Source: Chrysoperla carnea
Lineage: Eukaryota > Arthropoda > Insecta > Neuroptera > Chrysopidae
Assembly (NCBI RefSeq): GCF_905475395.1
Contig: NC_058338.1
Span: 75,651,435 to 75,715,434, forward strand
Direction of reading: 5' to 3'
Length of the DNA stretch: 64,000 bases
Both the position numbers and the translations under genes were made by a program. Within the stretch, counting starts at the first letter, position 1; every line of letters starts with the position of its first letter. Positions 24,710-37,079 of this stretch are shown here, one piece after another. The notes beneath the pieces are model-generated. The model was not told the origin of the DNA, did not search any database, and saw nothing but the letters and a program-made list of their open reading frames with translations.

Positions 24710-25285
24710 TAAACAAGTGAAAACAAACAATTGACTGAGTTGATTGTTGAAATACCATGTATAGACAGTGTTGATTACTCGGTCACATTACACTTACATA
24801 AATGCCACAAATATATAACTGATATTCCCATATAATGCATACTATACAATTGGCGCATAATTTGCGCTCTCACGGGTAAACAGTGATGTTTACGAAAAAA
24901 TGTTTCAAACAAAAGTTGTTTTTAAAAGGAACATTTTTTACATTTAAACTTTTGTTTTATCTCTAACGGTTTACAAGTTGCATCCTACGGACACAAGACC
25001 CAATCGACCGATGTTGCTCATTTACGAACTCGACGTCATTTTTTACGTCCTAAGCACGCTATAAAAATTTCAGTTTGATATCTCTTTTCGTTTTTAAGTT
25101 ATCGTGATAACAGACAGACAGACGACAGACATACAGACAACTGGAAATGGACTAATTAGGTGATTTCATGAACACCTATACCAAAATTTTGTTCATAGTA
25201 TCAATATTTTTATGCGTTTCAAACTTGAGACTTAACTTAGTATACCTTGGTATATTTCATATACATGCTATAAAAATATAAAAGA
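24710..25285 (-). repeat. R1 dispersed repeat, copy 5 (near full length)
   Basis: On the minus strand it runs from ATACATGGTATATTT-like sequence (near 25270) through TAGTATAGGTGTTCATGAAA to the 3' end: AATACCATGTATAG appears on the plus strand at 24750. One of the most complete copies, useful for defining the family at about 570 bases. Confidence 0.85.
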
Positions 25286-25524
25286 TTTCTACAAGGTAAT
25301 AATTACTGTTTTATAAACATTAATTATTTATTTATTTATAGTTCACACGTAAAACTTTTTAAATTGCATCACGATTGTATAATTTATTTTATTAGATAAG
25401 TTTTTTCTTTTGTAGCAACTTGCAATTTTCTAAAATTGAATATTAAAAATACTGAAGCTATTTGAAATGAATCATTAACAATTTCATCGTTAACAAGTTA
25501 TTAGGTACAGAGACGTTTCTAGTC

Positions 25525-26095
25525 TCATATTGTAGAAAATTTAGTCTACTTTAAAAACATCTTGAAAAGGTACTTCAAAAACTACCCGTCTTTGGATATA
25601 ATCGCCAAAATCTGAAAAAAATCTGAAATTTCCACGGGTTTTTTCTATTTTGGACAAAGTTGCGTTCGTCGCTCGAGGTCACAAACTTGGATTATTCATT
25701 GGGATAACATCATAAACAAGTCTGCTAAAAATCCGAACTACCGGATTTGACGTTAGCTCTGATGTATAAAGTTACGTCGATAAATTTTGAAAGGCTTTAT
25801 CTCGGAAAGTATTTGGTCTAAAGAGACCATTCTCATCTCATATTGTAGCAAATTTGGTCTACTTTAAAAACGTTCTGAAAAAGTTTCATCAAAAAAACTA
25901 GTCCTTAATCCTAGTTAACCGTAAAGTTATAATCGCCAAAACCTAAAATTTTCACGGATTTTTCGATTTTCGACAAAGTTGCGTTCAGCGCTCGAGGTCA
26001 CAAATTTGAATTATTCATTGGAATACCATCATAAACAAGTCTGCGAAAAATCAGAAGTACCGGATTTGATACAGACTGTAATGTATAAAGTTACT
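25525..26095 (+). repeat. tandem duplication, period about 305 bases
   Basis: Two diverged units share TCTCATATTGTAG, GTCTACTTTAAAAAC, GACAAAGTTGCGTTC, CGCTCGAGGTCACAAA, TTATTCATTGG and CATCATAAACAAGTCTGC. The first is at about 25525-25790, the second at about 25835-26095. Confidence 0.8.
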
Positions 26096-26251
26096 GTAAT
26101 ATGAAAAAATATAGCCTTTTTTAAATTTTTTTTAACTGTTAACAACAATATTAACACAGTAAGAAATCTATAATGACTTGAATATGTTTGAGTGAAAACA
26201 AAGTATTTCCTATACTTAAACAATAAAAGAAAATACAAAATGTGTACTTAC

Positions 26252-26290
26252 TTTTGCTTTAATACAATCGAGTGTGATTTCACCTTTCAT
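26252..26290 (-). CDS. candidate first coding exon, unknown gene
   Basis: On the minus strand the ATG at 26290 opens 13 codons (MKGEITLDCIKAK) ending in phase 0 at a strong donor GTAAGTAC (26251 down). A good acceptor (TTTATGTTTTACAG, ending 26464) lies upstream, so the whole exon may be 26463-26252 with a 5' UTR. That exon also holds an earlier ATG (MATIQPHQNHTLNV, 23 codons to a stop), which would be an upstream ORF. No downstream exon was identified. Confidence 0.3.
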
Positions 26291-26854
26291 ATTATGATTT
26301 GATGAAGTGAAACTTGAGCACAAAAAATAAAAAACTTCCCAAATAAAAATTCACTGTAATAAGTCTAACGCTTTCTTCTTCTTTTCAAAATCGATAAATT
26401 TTCTTTGATTTTAAAACATTTAGTGTGTGGTTTTGATGTGGTTGAATAGTTGCCATAATTTTTCTGTAAAACATAAAGATAAAAATAAATTAAATTATTA
26501 TTTAAAAAAAATGAAATTTAAGTGATTTTTAATTGATGTTGCGTGCTAATATTTTATTATTATTTAAAGGTAATGGGTTTTCCATTAAGAGTATCTGAAC
26601 TTTAAACTGTTTTTGAGTATCTGAATTTTAAATTTGTTTTTTTAGGAATAGTATAATCATTTTGCAAGGTATGCAGATTACAAACTATTAAATTTGTTTT
26701 TTAATCGAAATGAATGATCAGTTCAAGCTATTTACTGTGTTCGACATGTTTTTCATTGGCTCGTATCGTTCTTTTAACTTAATCAAATATTCGTCGTTTA
26801 GTAAAAAATTTAAATCAAGTGGCTCATTCAAATAGCCATACAACACATCAACGT

Positions 26855-27000
26855 CATCGGAAAAAAATAGACCGAAAATTGTATAGACCCGGAGTATTGT
26901 TGTAATTACGAGTTGAGTTTGTCGGCTATAGAGAAGTTGATTGATGGTTACTTTCTGAAGTTTTTAGCCCCTGCGTTCAAAAGTGGGATACTATTACAGA
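26855..27000 (+). repeat. repeat family R5, copy 1
   Basis: Matches 36650-36795: AAAAAAATAGACCGAAAA, CGGAGTATTGTTGTAATTAC, GAGTTTGTCG and ACACTATTACAGAA-like end. Both copies start in similar A-rich sequence. Confidence 0.7.
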
Positions 27001-28184
27001 AATTTACGGATTATTTTTACCAAGTCTATTTTACCCTAAATCCGAGTTCAGCTTCAGAGCCTTTAAAAATAAACACAAACTAAGCTACGCTATGTTTATT
27101 TTTCACACACAAAATGGCATGAAATAATCTAAAATAATAATCTTATAGTTCAGACTCTCTTAATGGTAAACCGTATTTCTTATTAAAAGATTGTTATTGT
27201 ATAAAAATGCATAATAGCATTATGTTTAAATTCAATTAATTTAATTTAATTTGATAATTCAGTCAATAAATTATTATGTACTGTATTATTTTTCAATTAT
27301 CAGTATTGAAAACTACAAAATTTTCATAATTTTCACAGGGATAATTTTTATTGAATGAAAAGTATCCCGCAGAACCACTATGAAAAATAGTTCCAGATCA
27401 AATTCTCTGAAAAATTGGGAAATGTTAAACTCTTAGAAGAATAGAACTGTATATCCCGAATGGAATTTTAGCTGGAAAGATATACGTAAGAAAATAGAAT
27501 TTATTTATTAACGAATAATGAATTTTAGTAAATTTTATTTTTAAAAGTTTTATTCAACGCTCGTATGCGATATTTTTAAGGTATTTCGATACCAAAACGA
27601 AAGTGTTACCAAAAAACTGAAATTTTGTGTGTCAATTAATGAGTATTTTATACGCGTTCTATATTAATTTCAAGTCAATTTTCTGTATGGTTTACGATAA
27701 ATTAATTATTAAAAACAGCACTTTTTACATGGTGGTATATGAAGAAGTCGTAATAAATGTTGGTTTTTTAGTCAATAAGTACTTTTAAAAATGTTTTATC
27801 ATTTACATAAAAAACTGATCAATATTCCTCAAGTTTTAAGCTTTATAATTACTTTGATATTTAATTTCTCCTAAACCGTTCAGAGAATCGATATGAGTTT
27901 TTACAAAAAACATATAAAAACATGATTAATTGATAAATAAAATTTCAAATTTGTTTGATCATTTTCATTTTTTAAAAGCTTTTATTTAACTTGCAATGTA
28001 TGTAAAAATGTAACGGTGGATTCTTTGAACTCAATTTTGAAGTAGATATCTTCAACCGCTTGAGCTGAAATTTTGCATGCACATTTAGTTTGGATGACAG
28101 CGCGTGCATGGTAAGGTTGCGCCGTCCTGATTTTCGCATCGCTTCCACCATATTTTATATAAATACATTTTTTTTGTCTTGAAT
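27001..28184. other. no gene seen
   Basis: AT-rich, without coding signal or clear repeat structure that I could detect. Confidence 0.5.
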
Positions 28185-28500
28185 TAAAAATTTTAATAGA
28201 AAATACTTTTTAAGGGAAAAACTTTTATTGTACTAAAAAGTAGAAAATAATTTTATTTAATAAGTCACTCATACCCGACTATTTGTAAAAGCTTGAGGCG
28301 CTTAATATCAAGGATGAATCGAAAAGTAATTAGGCATGTGGAGTAGATGAGGCGTTCCAATTCATTTTTGATATTTTAAATTAACCGCCTCAAGCTTTTA
28401 AAAATTGTGGGGTATGAGTGACTTATAGATAAAATAATTCTTTACTTTTTAGTACAATAAAAGCTTTTCCCTTAAAAAGTATTTTTTATTAAAAATTTTT
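28185..28500. mobile_element. palindromic MITE, 316 bases
   Basis: Arms of about 120 bases: left 28185-28305 and right 28384-28500. Both carry AATACTTTTTAAGGGAAAA, CTTTTATTGTACTAAAAAGT and AGTCACTCATACCC with AAGCTTGAGGCG. No coding sequence. Confidence 0.85.
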
Positions 28501-28648
28501 TTGGTATCAAAATACCTTAATAGTATTTACTATAATATTAACCCATTATACCATGACATACGAAGACGAGATTGTACCCTTCAATGGATTGACGCACGTA
28601 TCGTTTTTCATTTAAACAAATAGATAAAAGTGAAAAAAATTAAAATTT

Positions 28649-28717
28649 TAGCCGGAAATCGAACCTGGGTTCTCTAAGTACCCGGACTAGTACCTATAGT
28701 CTCTCAGCCAGTATACA
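28649..28717 (-). pseudogene. tRNA-like relic, minus strand
   Basis: On the minus strand an A-box-like TGGCTGAGAGACTATAGG is followed by a GTAC/GTAC hairpin, a long variable region and a B-box GGTTCGATTTCC, which has one base more than the consensus. The T-run ATTTTAATTTTTTTC follows. Looks like a decayed tRNA or SINE head. Confidence 0.5.
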
Positions 28718-28774
28718 ATTTTTCTTCTTTTTAACACGCTTTTAATATTTATTAACTTGGCATGCACTTATGAA

Positions 28775-29152
28775 ACGAAAACGTGATTTTCAGCCACTTA
28801 ACAAGTGAAATTTACAAAATTTAAAAAACCCCCAACAGATTTTTCGGGTACAGAACCCTTAAATCGCACTTGAAACATATATAATAACACTCTCTCCGTT
28901 AAATTACGTTTTTCCTTAAATCATTTTAAAGATCGTCGTCAATTGTTTAGTTTTTTTTCGAGTATGAAACCCTAAACTCGCATTTGAAACACAGCTTAGA
29001 ACACTCCCCGTTAAATTATCTTTCAAACGAAACAAAAAAAATTAAAATCGGTTCATCTGCTTAGGAGCTACGATGCTACAGGCAGACACACACACACATA
29101 GCGTTCAAACTTGTAACACCCCTTTTTTGTAGTTCGGGGGTTAAAAATAAAA
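28775..29152 (-). repeat. R2 dispersed repeat, copy 2
   Basis: Ends on the plus strand with GTTCGGGGGTTAAAAA, the reverse complement of the R2 start, and carries AAATCGGTTCATCTGCTTAG inside. Confidence 0.8.
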
Positions 29153-29324
29153 TTTTGTTATTATTTGTTATGATGGTATTTGGACTTAGATTTTAATGGG
29201 TTCAACTTTAATAGGAAATTATCATAATAATTGAAACTAAACAGTAAAAATTTCAATGAATATTAAAAATTTTTCCTTTCAATGATATTTTAAAGCAATA
29301 AAATTTGTTTATTAGTATTTTTAT

Positions 29325-29735
29325 ACCATGTATATGAAATATACCAAGGTATACTAAGTTTAGTCCCAAGTTTGTAACGCTTAAAAATATTTATGCTATG
29401 AACAAAATTTTGGTATTCATAAAATCACCTAATTAGTCCATTTCCGGTTGTTTGTCTGTCTGCCCGTCTGTCATCACGATTAAAAAACGAAGAGATATCA
29501 AGCTGAAATTTTTATACCGTGCCGAGGACGTAAAAAGTGACGCCGAGTTCGTAAATGAGCGGTCGATTGGGTCTTGGGTCCGTAGGACCCATCTTGTGAA
29601 CCGTTAGAGATAGAACAAAAGTTTAAACGTAAAAAATGTTCCTTATAAAAAAATTAACTACTTTTGTTTGAAACATCACTGTTTACCCGTGAGGGTGCAA
29701 ATTAGGCGCAAATTATATAGTATGTATTATATAAA
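29325..29735 (+). repeat. R1 dispersed repeat, copy 6
   Basis: Starts ATACCATGTATATGAAATAT (29326) and follows R1 to ATTAGGCGCAAATTATATAG; the last part of R1 is missing before copy 7 begins. Confidence 0.85.
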
Positions 29736-29814
29736 AATCGGTCTTTATTAAAAAATGTGAATGAAATTTTTGAAAAAAAATTTTAAAACTTCAATATCTC
29801 GAAAATTACACTCC

Positions 29815-30315
29815 GTTTTTATACCCTTCTGAAATATATGTCAAGGTGTACTAACTTTAGTCCAAAATTTGTAACGCTTAGAAATAATCGTGATACGAAC
29901 AAAACTTTGGTATAGGTGTCTATAAAATCACCTTATTAGTCCATTACCGTTTATCCATCTGCTTGTCCGTTCGTCATCTCGATGACTCAAGTGTGTTTGT
30001 TTTCGTAAATGAGCCACTTGGGTGTTGAATCTGTAGGACCCATCTTGTAATTAGCTATTAGAAATAGAACAAAAGTTTAAATGTAAAAAATGTTCCTTAT
30101 AAAAAAATAAACAACTATTGTTTGAAACATTTTTTCGTAAACATCACTGTTTACCCGTGAGAGCGCAAATTGTATAGTTTGTTTTATATGGATATATCAG
30201 TTATACGTGTGTGACATGTATACTTATATGTGTAATGTGATAGAGTAATCAAGAATGTCTATACATGGTATTTCAACAATTAACTCAGCCAATTGTTTGT
30301 TTTCACTTGTTTATT
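29815..30315 (+). repeat. R1 dispersed repeat, copy 7
   Basis: Runs from TATACCCTTCTGAAATATAT to TCAACAATTAACTCAGCC and TTTTCACTTG, with an internal deletion in the TCTGTCTG/guanosine-rich region. Confidence 0.8.
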
Positions 30316-30979
30316 TAAAATTTTTATTTTTAAAATTCACAAATAATATTTTATAACTTTTTTTTCCTTTTTTGTTAAACTTTTGATCCTGTAATTCCGT
30401 TTCTATTTTATATACATTTTCTTTCACAAATTATCATGATGAATAAAAAGATGAAACACATAATCAGTAAAATAAATTCGACTTTACCAGTGTGTAGTTA
30501 TTGGGATCGAATTGCACTACACTTGTTTCTCCTTTTTAGAATAAAGTAGGTAAGAAACACAAAAAGCTTAAATTTAATACCAACTTAGCCTTCGGCAAGT
30601 ATTTCCTTTTTCCTATGTTATGTGTTCCTAAATTCCCACCTTAATGGGATAAAAATAAAAATAGCAAAACAATTGCTTAAGGGTTGAATTTACCGTTTGA
30701 TTTACTATAAAAAACCAAAAACGGTATAAAACAGATGCAACGGTAAAATTGTAATACAAAACATTGAAATGCAGTAAACATTCTTTTTGTTTGAATGTTT
30801 CATGAATGTTTATTATAGTATTAAAATTTTACAACTATGAAGGTTGGTTCTCATGTCGACCGAGATGGTTGCACCTTTTTATAGGAAACTTATTATGTAG
30901 GACATAGTCTAATTATTCGATGCTGTTCTTGAAGGCGGTGATATTTCAGATAATTTGCCACAAATTTGACCATATGATA

Positions 30980-31605
30980 AACAAGTGAAAACAAATAATT
31001 GAATGAAAACAGTTAATTGTCGAAATACCATGTATAGCAAGTTGTTGAATGTCAGTGTTTGCATTATTTATGATATATTATTAGAAAAGGTCAAAAAACA
31101 AACAAAATTATGGCGGCCTTTTGACACTAGTTAGTTGAAGCTAAAATTTTCAACTCCCTATCTTTTACGCTTTGGAGAAAATATACACCAAAGTTTTGTC
31201 CTAATTTGTACCCACATGGGTAAACAAACAATTATGCTTACGAAACAATGTTCCAAAGAAAAATATTCCTCAAAAGTTGTTTATTTTTTATTAAAGAATA
31301 TTTTTACATTTAAACTTTTGTTCTATCTCTTATGATTTCCACATAGGTCCTACAGACCCAAGTTGCTCATTTACGAACACAAACACACTTTACGCATTAA
31401 AAATTTCAGCTCTTTTCATTTTTGAGTCATCGAGATGACGAACGGGCGAACAGGCGAACAGGCAAACGGTAATGGACTCATTAAGTGATTTTATAGACAC
31501 CTATACCAATTTTGTTCGTATCCCGATGATCTCTAAGCGTTACAAATTTAGGACTAAAATTAGTATACCTTGATATATATTTCATAAGGGTATAAAAACG
31601 GAGGG
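30980..31605 (-). repeat. R1 dispersed repeat, copy 8
   Basis: Minus-strand copy: AACAAGTGAAAACAAATAAT on the plus strand at 30980 marks its 3' end, and TTCATAAGGGTATAAAAAC at 31585 its 5' end. Its 3' variant (GAATGTCAGTGTTTGC) is shared with 32925-33600. Confidence 0.8.
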
Positions 31606-31690
31606 TTATTTTGGAGAAATTGAAATTTTAAACTATTTTTAAAAAAATTTTATGCACATTTTTTATTAAAAACCGATTGCAGTTTAAAAA

Positions 31691-32514
31691 AAATTCTCCT
31701 TTTGAAAGAGCGAGATTTCGGATACTTTTCGCCAACTCACAATCATCATTGAATTTTGACTAAACTTTAAATATTTTAAATAAATAAATATAATTTTTTT
31801 ATATCGAAATTGTAAGCCATTGTTAATAAAATTTTATATTTTATTTAAATAATATTTAATTTATTTATTTACCTTACGTAGAATTATAAACTAAACAATC
31901 ACTATTTTTTTAACAAACACATTTGAATAATTCATCATAAAATAATTATTCTATCACTAAAAATTCATCAATGTTAAGACAAACAAATAACTAATTCTTG
32001 TGGTTTTCAAAGAAACCAAATTTTATCAATAATAATTTTTTTTTATATATGATTTATGTTTTCGATACTATCCCTTGTCACTATCACCAATAATTATCAA
32101 AAAGAAGCAACAATATCTTGTTTTTTTGGTTCTTGATTACTTTAAATAACTTTTACAACAAGTTTAATTATACGCCTTGAATATACTTTGTAAATATTCT
32201 TTGTTGCTTACAGCGCGGTACGGTTTGTTATGCTCGCACACATGTCCATGGTAGATTTAAAAGAATTTTACTTAAGTTAATGCATGTACACTAACTGATT
32301 CACAAAATGAAACAAGCGTAGAAGTTTCAAAACATCACGATCGTTTTGTATTCGATGGACAAATTATTTTTTTTAATTATTTGCAACAAATCAAAAATTT
32401 GTGAAGTCATTAGGTAAAAACCCTACAACACTCAGAAACAAGTCTATTTAGAGAGCTTCGTTTTTAAGTATGGTGCTCGGCATGTTTTAAAAAACTTTCC
32501 TCATAACTTTATGC
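31691..32514. other. no gene seen
   Basis: Highly AT-rich without coding signal. Confidence 0.5.
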
Positions 32515-32775
32515 ATCAATAAAGTTGTTTTGTAACTACTAAAAGTAAAATTTATAAAATTTAAAAAACCCCCGATAAATACGGTTTTTTCTTGTAGCTT
32601 TCTAAATATTGAACCGATTTTCTTAAATCATAGCTAAGAACACTCTCCATTAAATTTCGTTTCAAAAAATAAAATCAAAATGGTTCATTCGTTTAGAAGC
32701 TACGGTTCCATAGACAGGCATACACACACGTAGCGGTCAAACATCTAACTCTTTTTGCGCCGGGGGTTAATAAAT
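32515..32775 (-). repeat. R2 dispersed repeat, copy 3
   Basis: Ends on the plus strand in GCGCCGGGGGTTAATAA. Contains AACCGATTTTCTTAAATCAT and AACACTCTCCATTAAATTTC, the reverse complement of the R2 core. Confidence 0.75.
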
Positions 32776-32924
32776 GTTTTCCGAAAGAAAATACAAAAAA
32801 AAAATTTTTATCTGTTCGGCTATTTATTTTTTATTGTGCGTACATTCTTAATTTCGTGTAATCTTACAATTTCGAAAATTTTCAGCGTTTAAAAGTACCT
32901 ATTTCCAATGAAAACCAATGGAAA

Positions 32925-33600
32925 GAAACAATTGACTGAGTTAACTGTTGAAATATCCTGTATAGATAGTGTTGAATGTCGGCTTGCATTATTTTTTATA
33001 AATTAGAATAGTTTAAAAAACCAACACAATTATTTGATTTTCGAACATTTCAAGAATTTTTGAAAGTACTTTCTAGAATTTAATTCACAAGATCACTAGT
33101 TGAAGCTATCTGCAAATTTTCAACTCCTTATCTTTTATAGTTTTTAAGAAAATGGATACCAAAGTTTGGTTATAATTTGCGCCCTCACAGGTAAAGAGTA
33201 TATACAAAAAAATGTTTCAAACAAAAGCTGTTATTTTTTTACAAGGAACATTTTTTATATTTAAACTTTGGTTCTATCCGTAGATATAGATACGTATCTC
33301 TATCATCATCCCGGAAACTTGCAGCTTTATTTGTTGTGATATCAATTGTTGGGAGTGATACTTTTTTGGAGCTCATGTTGCTCACATCATAAAAACAGTT
33401 GGAGTTGCGCATCTATATTATAGTTAGTTGTCTAACGGTTTACTAGATGGGTCCTACGGATTCAAAACCCAATTAACCTATGTTGCTCATTTACAAACTC
33501 AACTTCACTTTTCTTGTCCTGAGTACGCTACAAAAATTTCAGCTTGTATCTCTTTTCGTTTTTGAGCTATCGTGTCCACAGGCAGACGAACAGGTAACGA
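32925..33600 (-). repeat. R1 dispersed repeat, copy 9, with an insertion at 33281-33428
   Basis: R1 sequence on the minus strand, with the shared phrase GAACATTTTTTATATTTAAAC. It breaks after GGTTCTATC at about 33281 and resumes at CTAACGGTTTACTAGATGGG (33431). The foreign segment of about 148 bases includes TGTTGGGAGTGATACTTTTT and no coding frame. It has no other copy in the window that I can see. Confidence 0.75.
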
Positions 33601-34508
33601 ATGCTTTGTTATTTTATTTACCTGCGCGTGTATATTTTAAATTCAATTTGAAAATAACTAGGTAAGGTATTACATTTTATTATAACCGACGTCATTTAAT
33701 TATTATGTAATAATGTGTATGTGCATGATGTAGTTTGTTTGTTGATAGTTTTTATTCAGAAAGTGAAAGTAATAGTTATTTTATCAAAAAGATATAAAAA
33801 TATTGTTTACGAATCAAGTGAAACTATTTTTTACGACTTTTTTCTGGGAAGCTAATGACTTTCTGCGTATTGGAATTCATAAAAATTTTGGTATTCGTCT
33901 GTTTTACTAATAAGAAAGAGACAGCTTTCGAAAAATTACATTCGCTATCGTAAATTGTACTTAAAGTTGTAGGTTTCTTAGTTTTAAAAAGGATCTTCGG
34001 GACCCGCACAGTCGCCGCAAATTATATATATTAGTACATAAATATGGATCGATTTTCGCTGATTTTTTTAAGATTTTGATGTTTTTATCTTGTGATTATG
34101 GAAATAAAATAGATTGGCCCAAAAAAAGCAATTTGTTTTTCGAGTCTCCTATGAAAATATGTTAGTTATTCATTTTCTAAGTCGTTTGTAATTTTTGAAA
34201 AGTACTAAATTCTTAAAATTTTTTAAACATAAGTCCATAGGAGTTTTGGCAAAAAACATTGTTTTTTTTTTTGGAGGGGGGGGCTACCTAATATATAACT
34301 AAATGTACATATAATTTGGCACGACCTGTGAGACTATGGATCCTGAATTAATATGATATAATCGCTTAAGAATCGTACTTAATAGAATAATAAAAAGCTT
34401 TAGAATTTAAAAATTAAAAATCAGTTTTAGGTGATATCCCAAATATATGAATTGGGCAATGTGACTTGGTTTTATTTCCCAGATTTTATTTCAGTACAAA
34501 ACATAAAC
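33601..34508. other. no gene seen
   Basis: AT-rich. Contains a G-rich block (GGAGGGGGGGG near 34275). No coding signal. Confidence 0.5.
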
Positions 34509-34804
34509 CAAGAACAAATACATTAAGGACGTAAAACTGGAGTGGAGAGGGTAGCAGAAAAAAAAGCGCCTATGTGGATGAGGCGATCGTTGCGTACTTT
34601 GTACTGCGCATCAGGCTGTCTTTTGTTTTCAATTAATTGAACAATTTTAAATGTTTACAATCACATAGCCAGCTTGATGCGCAGTACAAAATACGCAACG
34701 ACTGACGACTAGATCCCGCCAAGATAGGTGCCTTAAATTCAGCCACGGGCACTTATAGTTTGGCATATGAGATTTTATGTCCTTAATATGTATATATGTT
34801 CTTG
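34509..34804. mobile_element. MITE family M1, copy 1
   Basis: Inverted ends CAAGAACAAATACATTAAGG and TTAATATGTATATATGTTCTTG-like, plus an inner palindrome built on GCGTACTTTGTACTGCGCAT and its reverse complement ATGCGCAGTACAAAATACGC. The same element is at 52339-52668. No coding sequence. Confidence 0.85.
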
Positions 34805-35711
34805 CATTAAACATTAAACCATTTATGGTCAATTATTCAATTATGGTTAACTAAAGCTACTTAAAAAATTGTGGTTCTCTCGACAAAACACTAATTTGGT
34901 AAACAATTAAAAGTGAGAAGAAAATCTTTATCATGTTATTTACTCGCCTGGAAGCTACAGTTTTCCTGAAACCTTTGTTTCGATGGAATACTGAAGCTTC
35001 ACTTGAACATACCATTAAGGTTTTGTTTTACTTTCAATCTGGGAATAAAACTGTTCATATTCGTTAAATTAAATGCCTCGTGTAAAATATGTTTTGAACG
35101 ATGCCAATATCTTCTTATAGAGGCAATAAAATTTAAAAAAAACTTTAAGTTATTAATGTCCTAGAATTAATCAGTAAAAAGTTGAAGAATTTATTGTAGT
35201 ATTTATTTGCATCGTTTGTCGTTTTAATATTTGTGGGATTTATTTTTTTAAATTTATGTGAATCATCTTAATCGTATTTTTTTTTTATCATTTACATAAT
35301 GATCGAGTCGTGCAAAATTAACTGTCAATGTCATTAAAAACCAATGTTAAATTTCAACCTTTTTTTTTTAAATATTATCTTTTTGAAAAATTTAAAACTA
35401 TTATTATTATATAAACTAAAAGCCAGTTCTATCAAATTTCCGTTGCACACTGGCATTATGCGCAATAGTTCAGGCTGCTTTTTTGAAGGAACTTTGTCTA
35501 CCAAATTTCTCTTTACGACTTTTATCAAAATGTTTCTCAAATGAGCACAATAAGTAATTACGTCATGTTTAAGCTATCGGTCTGAAAAAACGCAGCAGAG
35601 AATTTGTCGGACATTTGATCACTTGATAACACTAATAATTATTTAACAATAAAATATTTTGTCTAATGATTACGTACTCAGGTATTTTTGCCTTTCAGTA
35701 AATATATAGTC

Positions 35712-36020
35712 CATTTTAACCCCTGAATCAAAAAAAGGAGTGTTATATGTTTTACCGCTATACCTGTCTGTATGTCTGTGGCATCGTAGCGCTTAAACGG
35801 ATGAACCGATTTTGATTTGTTTTGTTTCGTTTGAAAGATAATTTAATGGAGAGTGCTTTAGCTACGTTTTAAGTGCGGGTTTAGGGTTTTGTACCCGAAA
35901 CAACTAAAAAATAAGCGATGATCTTCAAAATCGGTTCAGTTTGGAGAAGGCTTTAAAAAAAAGGGTAATTTAATAGAGAGGATTCTTAGATATGTTTAAA
36001 GTGCGAACTTAGGGTTCCTT
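35712..36020 (+). repeat. R2 dispersed repeat, copy 4
   Basis: Begins ATTTTAACCCCTGAATC and carries CTTAAACGGATGAACCGATT, GAGAGTGCTTTAGCTACG and TCTTCAAAATCGGTTCAG. Confidence 0.8.
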
Positions 36021-36448
36021 AAATATTACGTTATCTTGCTCATTTTAGCACGCATCGGTTTCGAAAAAAGTCGTAGGCAGAAGTTTGGTAGCCTCGCCTG
36101 AAGAAAGTCACTCACGAAGTTTCAAATATGTGTTAATTATTCTACATAGCACCCTTTCTGTCCCACGATCTACAACACACAACGAAAATTTGGCAAGTTT
36201 GGCTCTTAGTCTAATATTGCTTCTTAGTCTTATAAATGCCAATTAAAATGATAACAGGTTTTATCGTAAAACCAATTATTTATTCATAATGATTATACGT
36301 GGAACGATGGAATGAATATTAATACCACTTTTACTATTAAATGAATCCAATTTTAATTTAATTAGTTGCAAAAAGCTTTTCATCGCCGTCTTCTTTATAT
36401 CTTCTTAAGTCTCTTATTAAAATTTATGAGATCAAATTTAAAATGTCG

Positions 36449-36572
36449 ATTTCTCGTGGTAAATTCACTTTAGAGATTAAAAAAAATCCAGTAATTTTAA
36501 CTTCGAAATTTATAGACAAAGTTAAAATTTCTAAATTTTTTTAATCTCTAAAGTGAAATTACCACGAGAAAT
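36449..36572. mobile_element. small palindrome, 124 bases
   Basis: Left arm ATTTCTCGTGGTAAATTCAC with TTTAGAGATTAAAAAAA, and right arm the near-exact reverse complement ending ACCACGAGAAAT. The spacer is about 40 bases. Confidence 0.85.
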
Positions 36573-36649
36573 TATATTTTTCATTAGAGACGAAAATATT
36601 CGGTTTTATATAACCGAACAGTATGTAGAGGGTAGAAATATCGGTAATC

Positions 36650-36795
36650 CAAAAAAATAGACCGAAAAATTGAATAGAATCGGAGTATTGTTGTAATTAC
36701 GAGTTGGTTGGGTTGAGTTTGTCGACTACAGACGCTTTGGTTGGGGTCTGAAGTGTTTAGTCTTTGCGTTCCAAAATGGTACACTATTACAGAAG
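36650..36795 (+). repeat. repeat family R5, copy 2
   Basis: Second copy of the element described at 26855-27000. It follows the palindrome at 36449-36572 after about 75 bases. Confidence 0.7.
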
Positions 36796-37079
36796 TTTTT
36801 TCCTGCTAGACTCAAAAAGTATCCACGAAATAGCATTAAATAAAGTGACAAGAATGGCGCCCGTGTAGCGGAGTGTATGATATGAACCAAACTGTATATA
36901 TATGGTACTCTGGTACATCAACGCCATCTTAATTAAAAGCTATTAGGGTCCACTTTTTTTTACACAGAAATTTTACTCTTTGTACTATACCCTCTATTGT
37001 ACAGAAAAACTAATAACATTATTTCGATAAACTGTGGCTACAAAATGTTTGTTTATCTGTGGTTTAATATTTAAACTGA

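Larger units (their letters stand above)
29735..31690. repeat. long inverted repeat built on two R1 copies
   Basis: R1 copy 7 (29815-30315, plus) and copy 8 (31605-30980, minus) face each other. The similarity continues outward beyond R1 into matching flanks (AATCGGT-TTATTAAAAAATG on the left and its reverse complement near 31660-31685), so a whole segment of about 580-700 bases was inverted and duplicated, not just two insertions. The spacer is about 660 bases. Confidence 0.75.
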
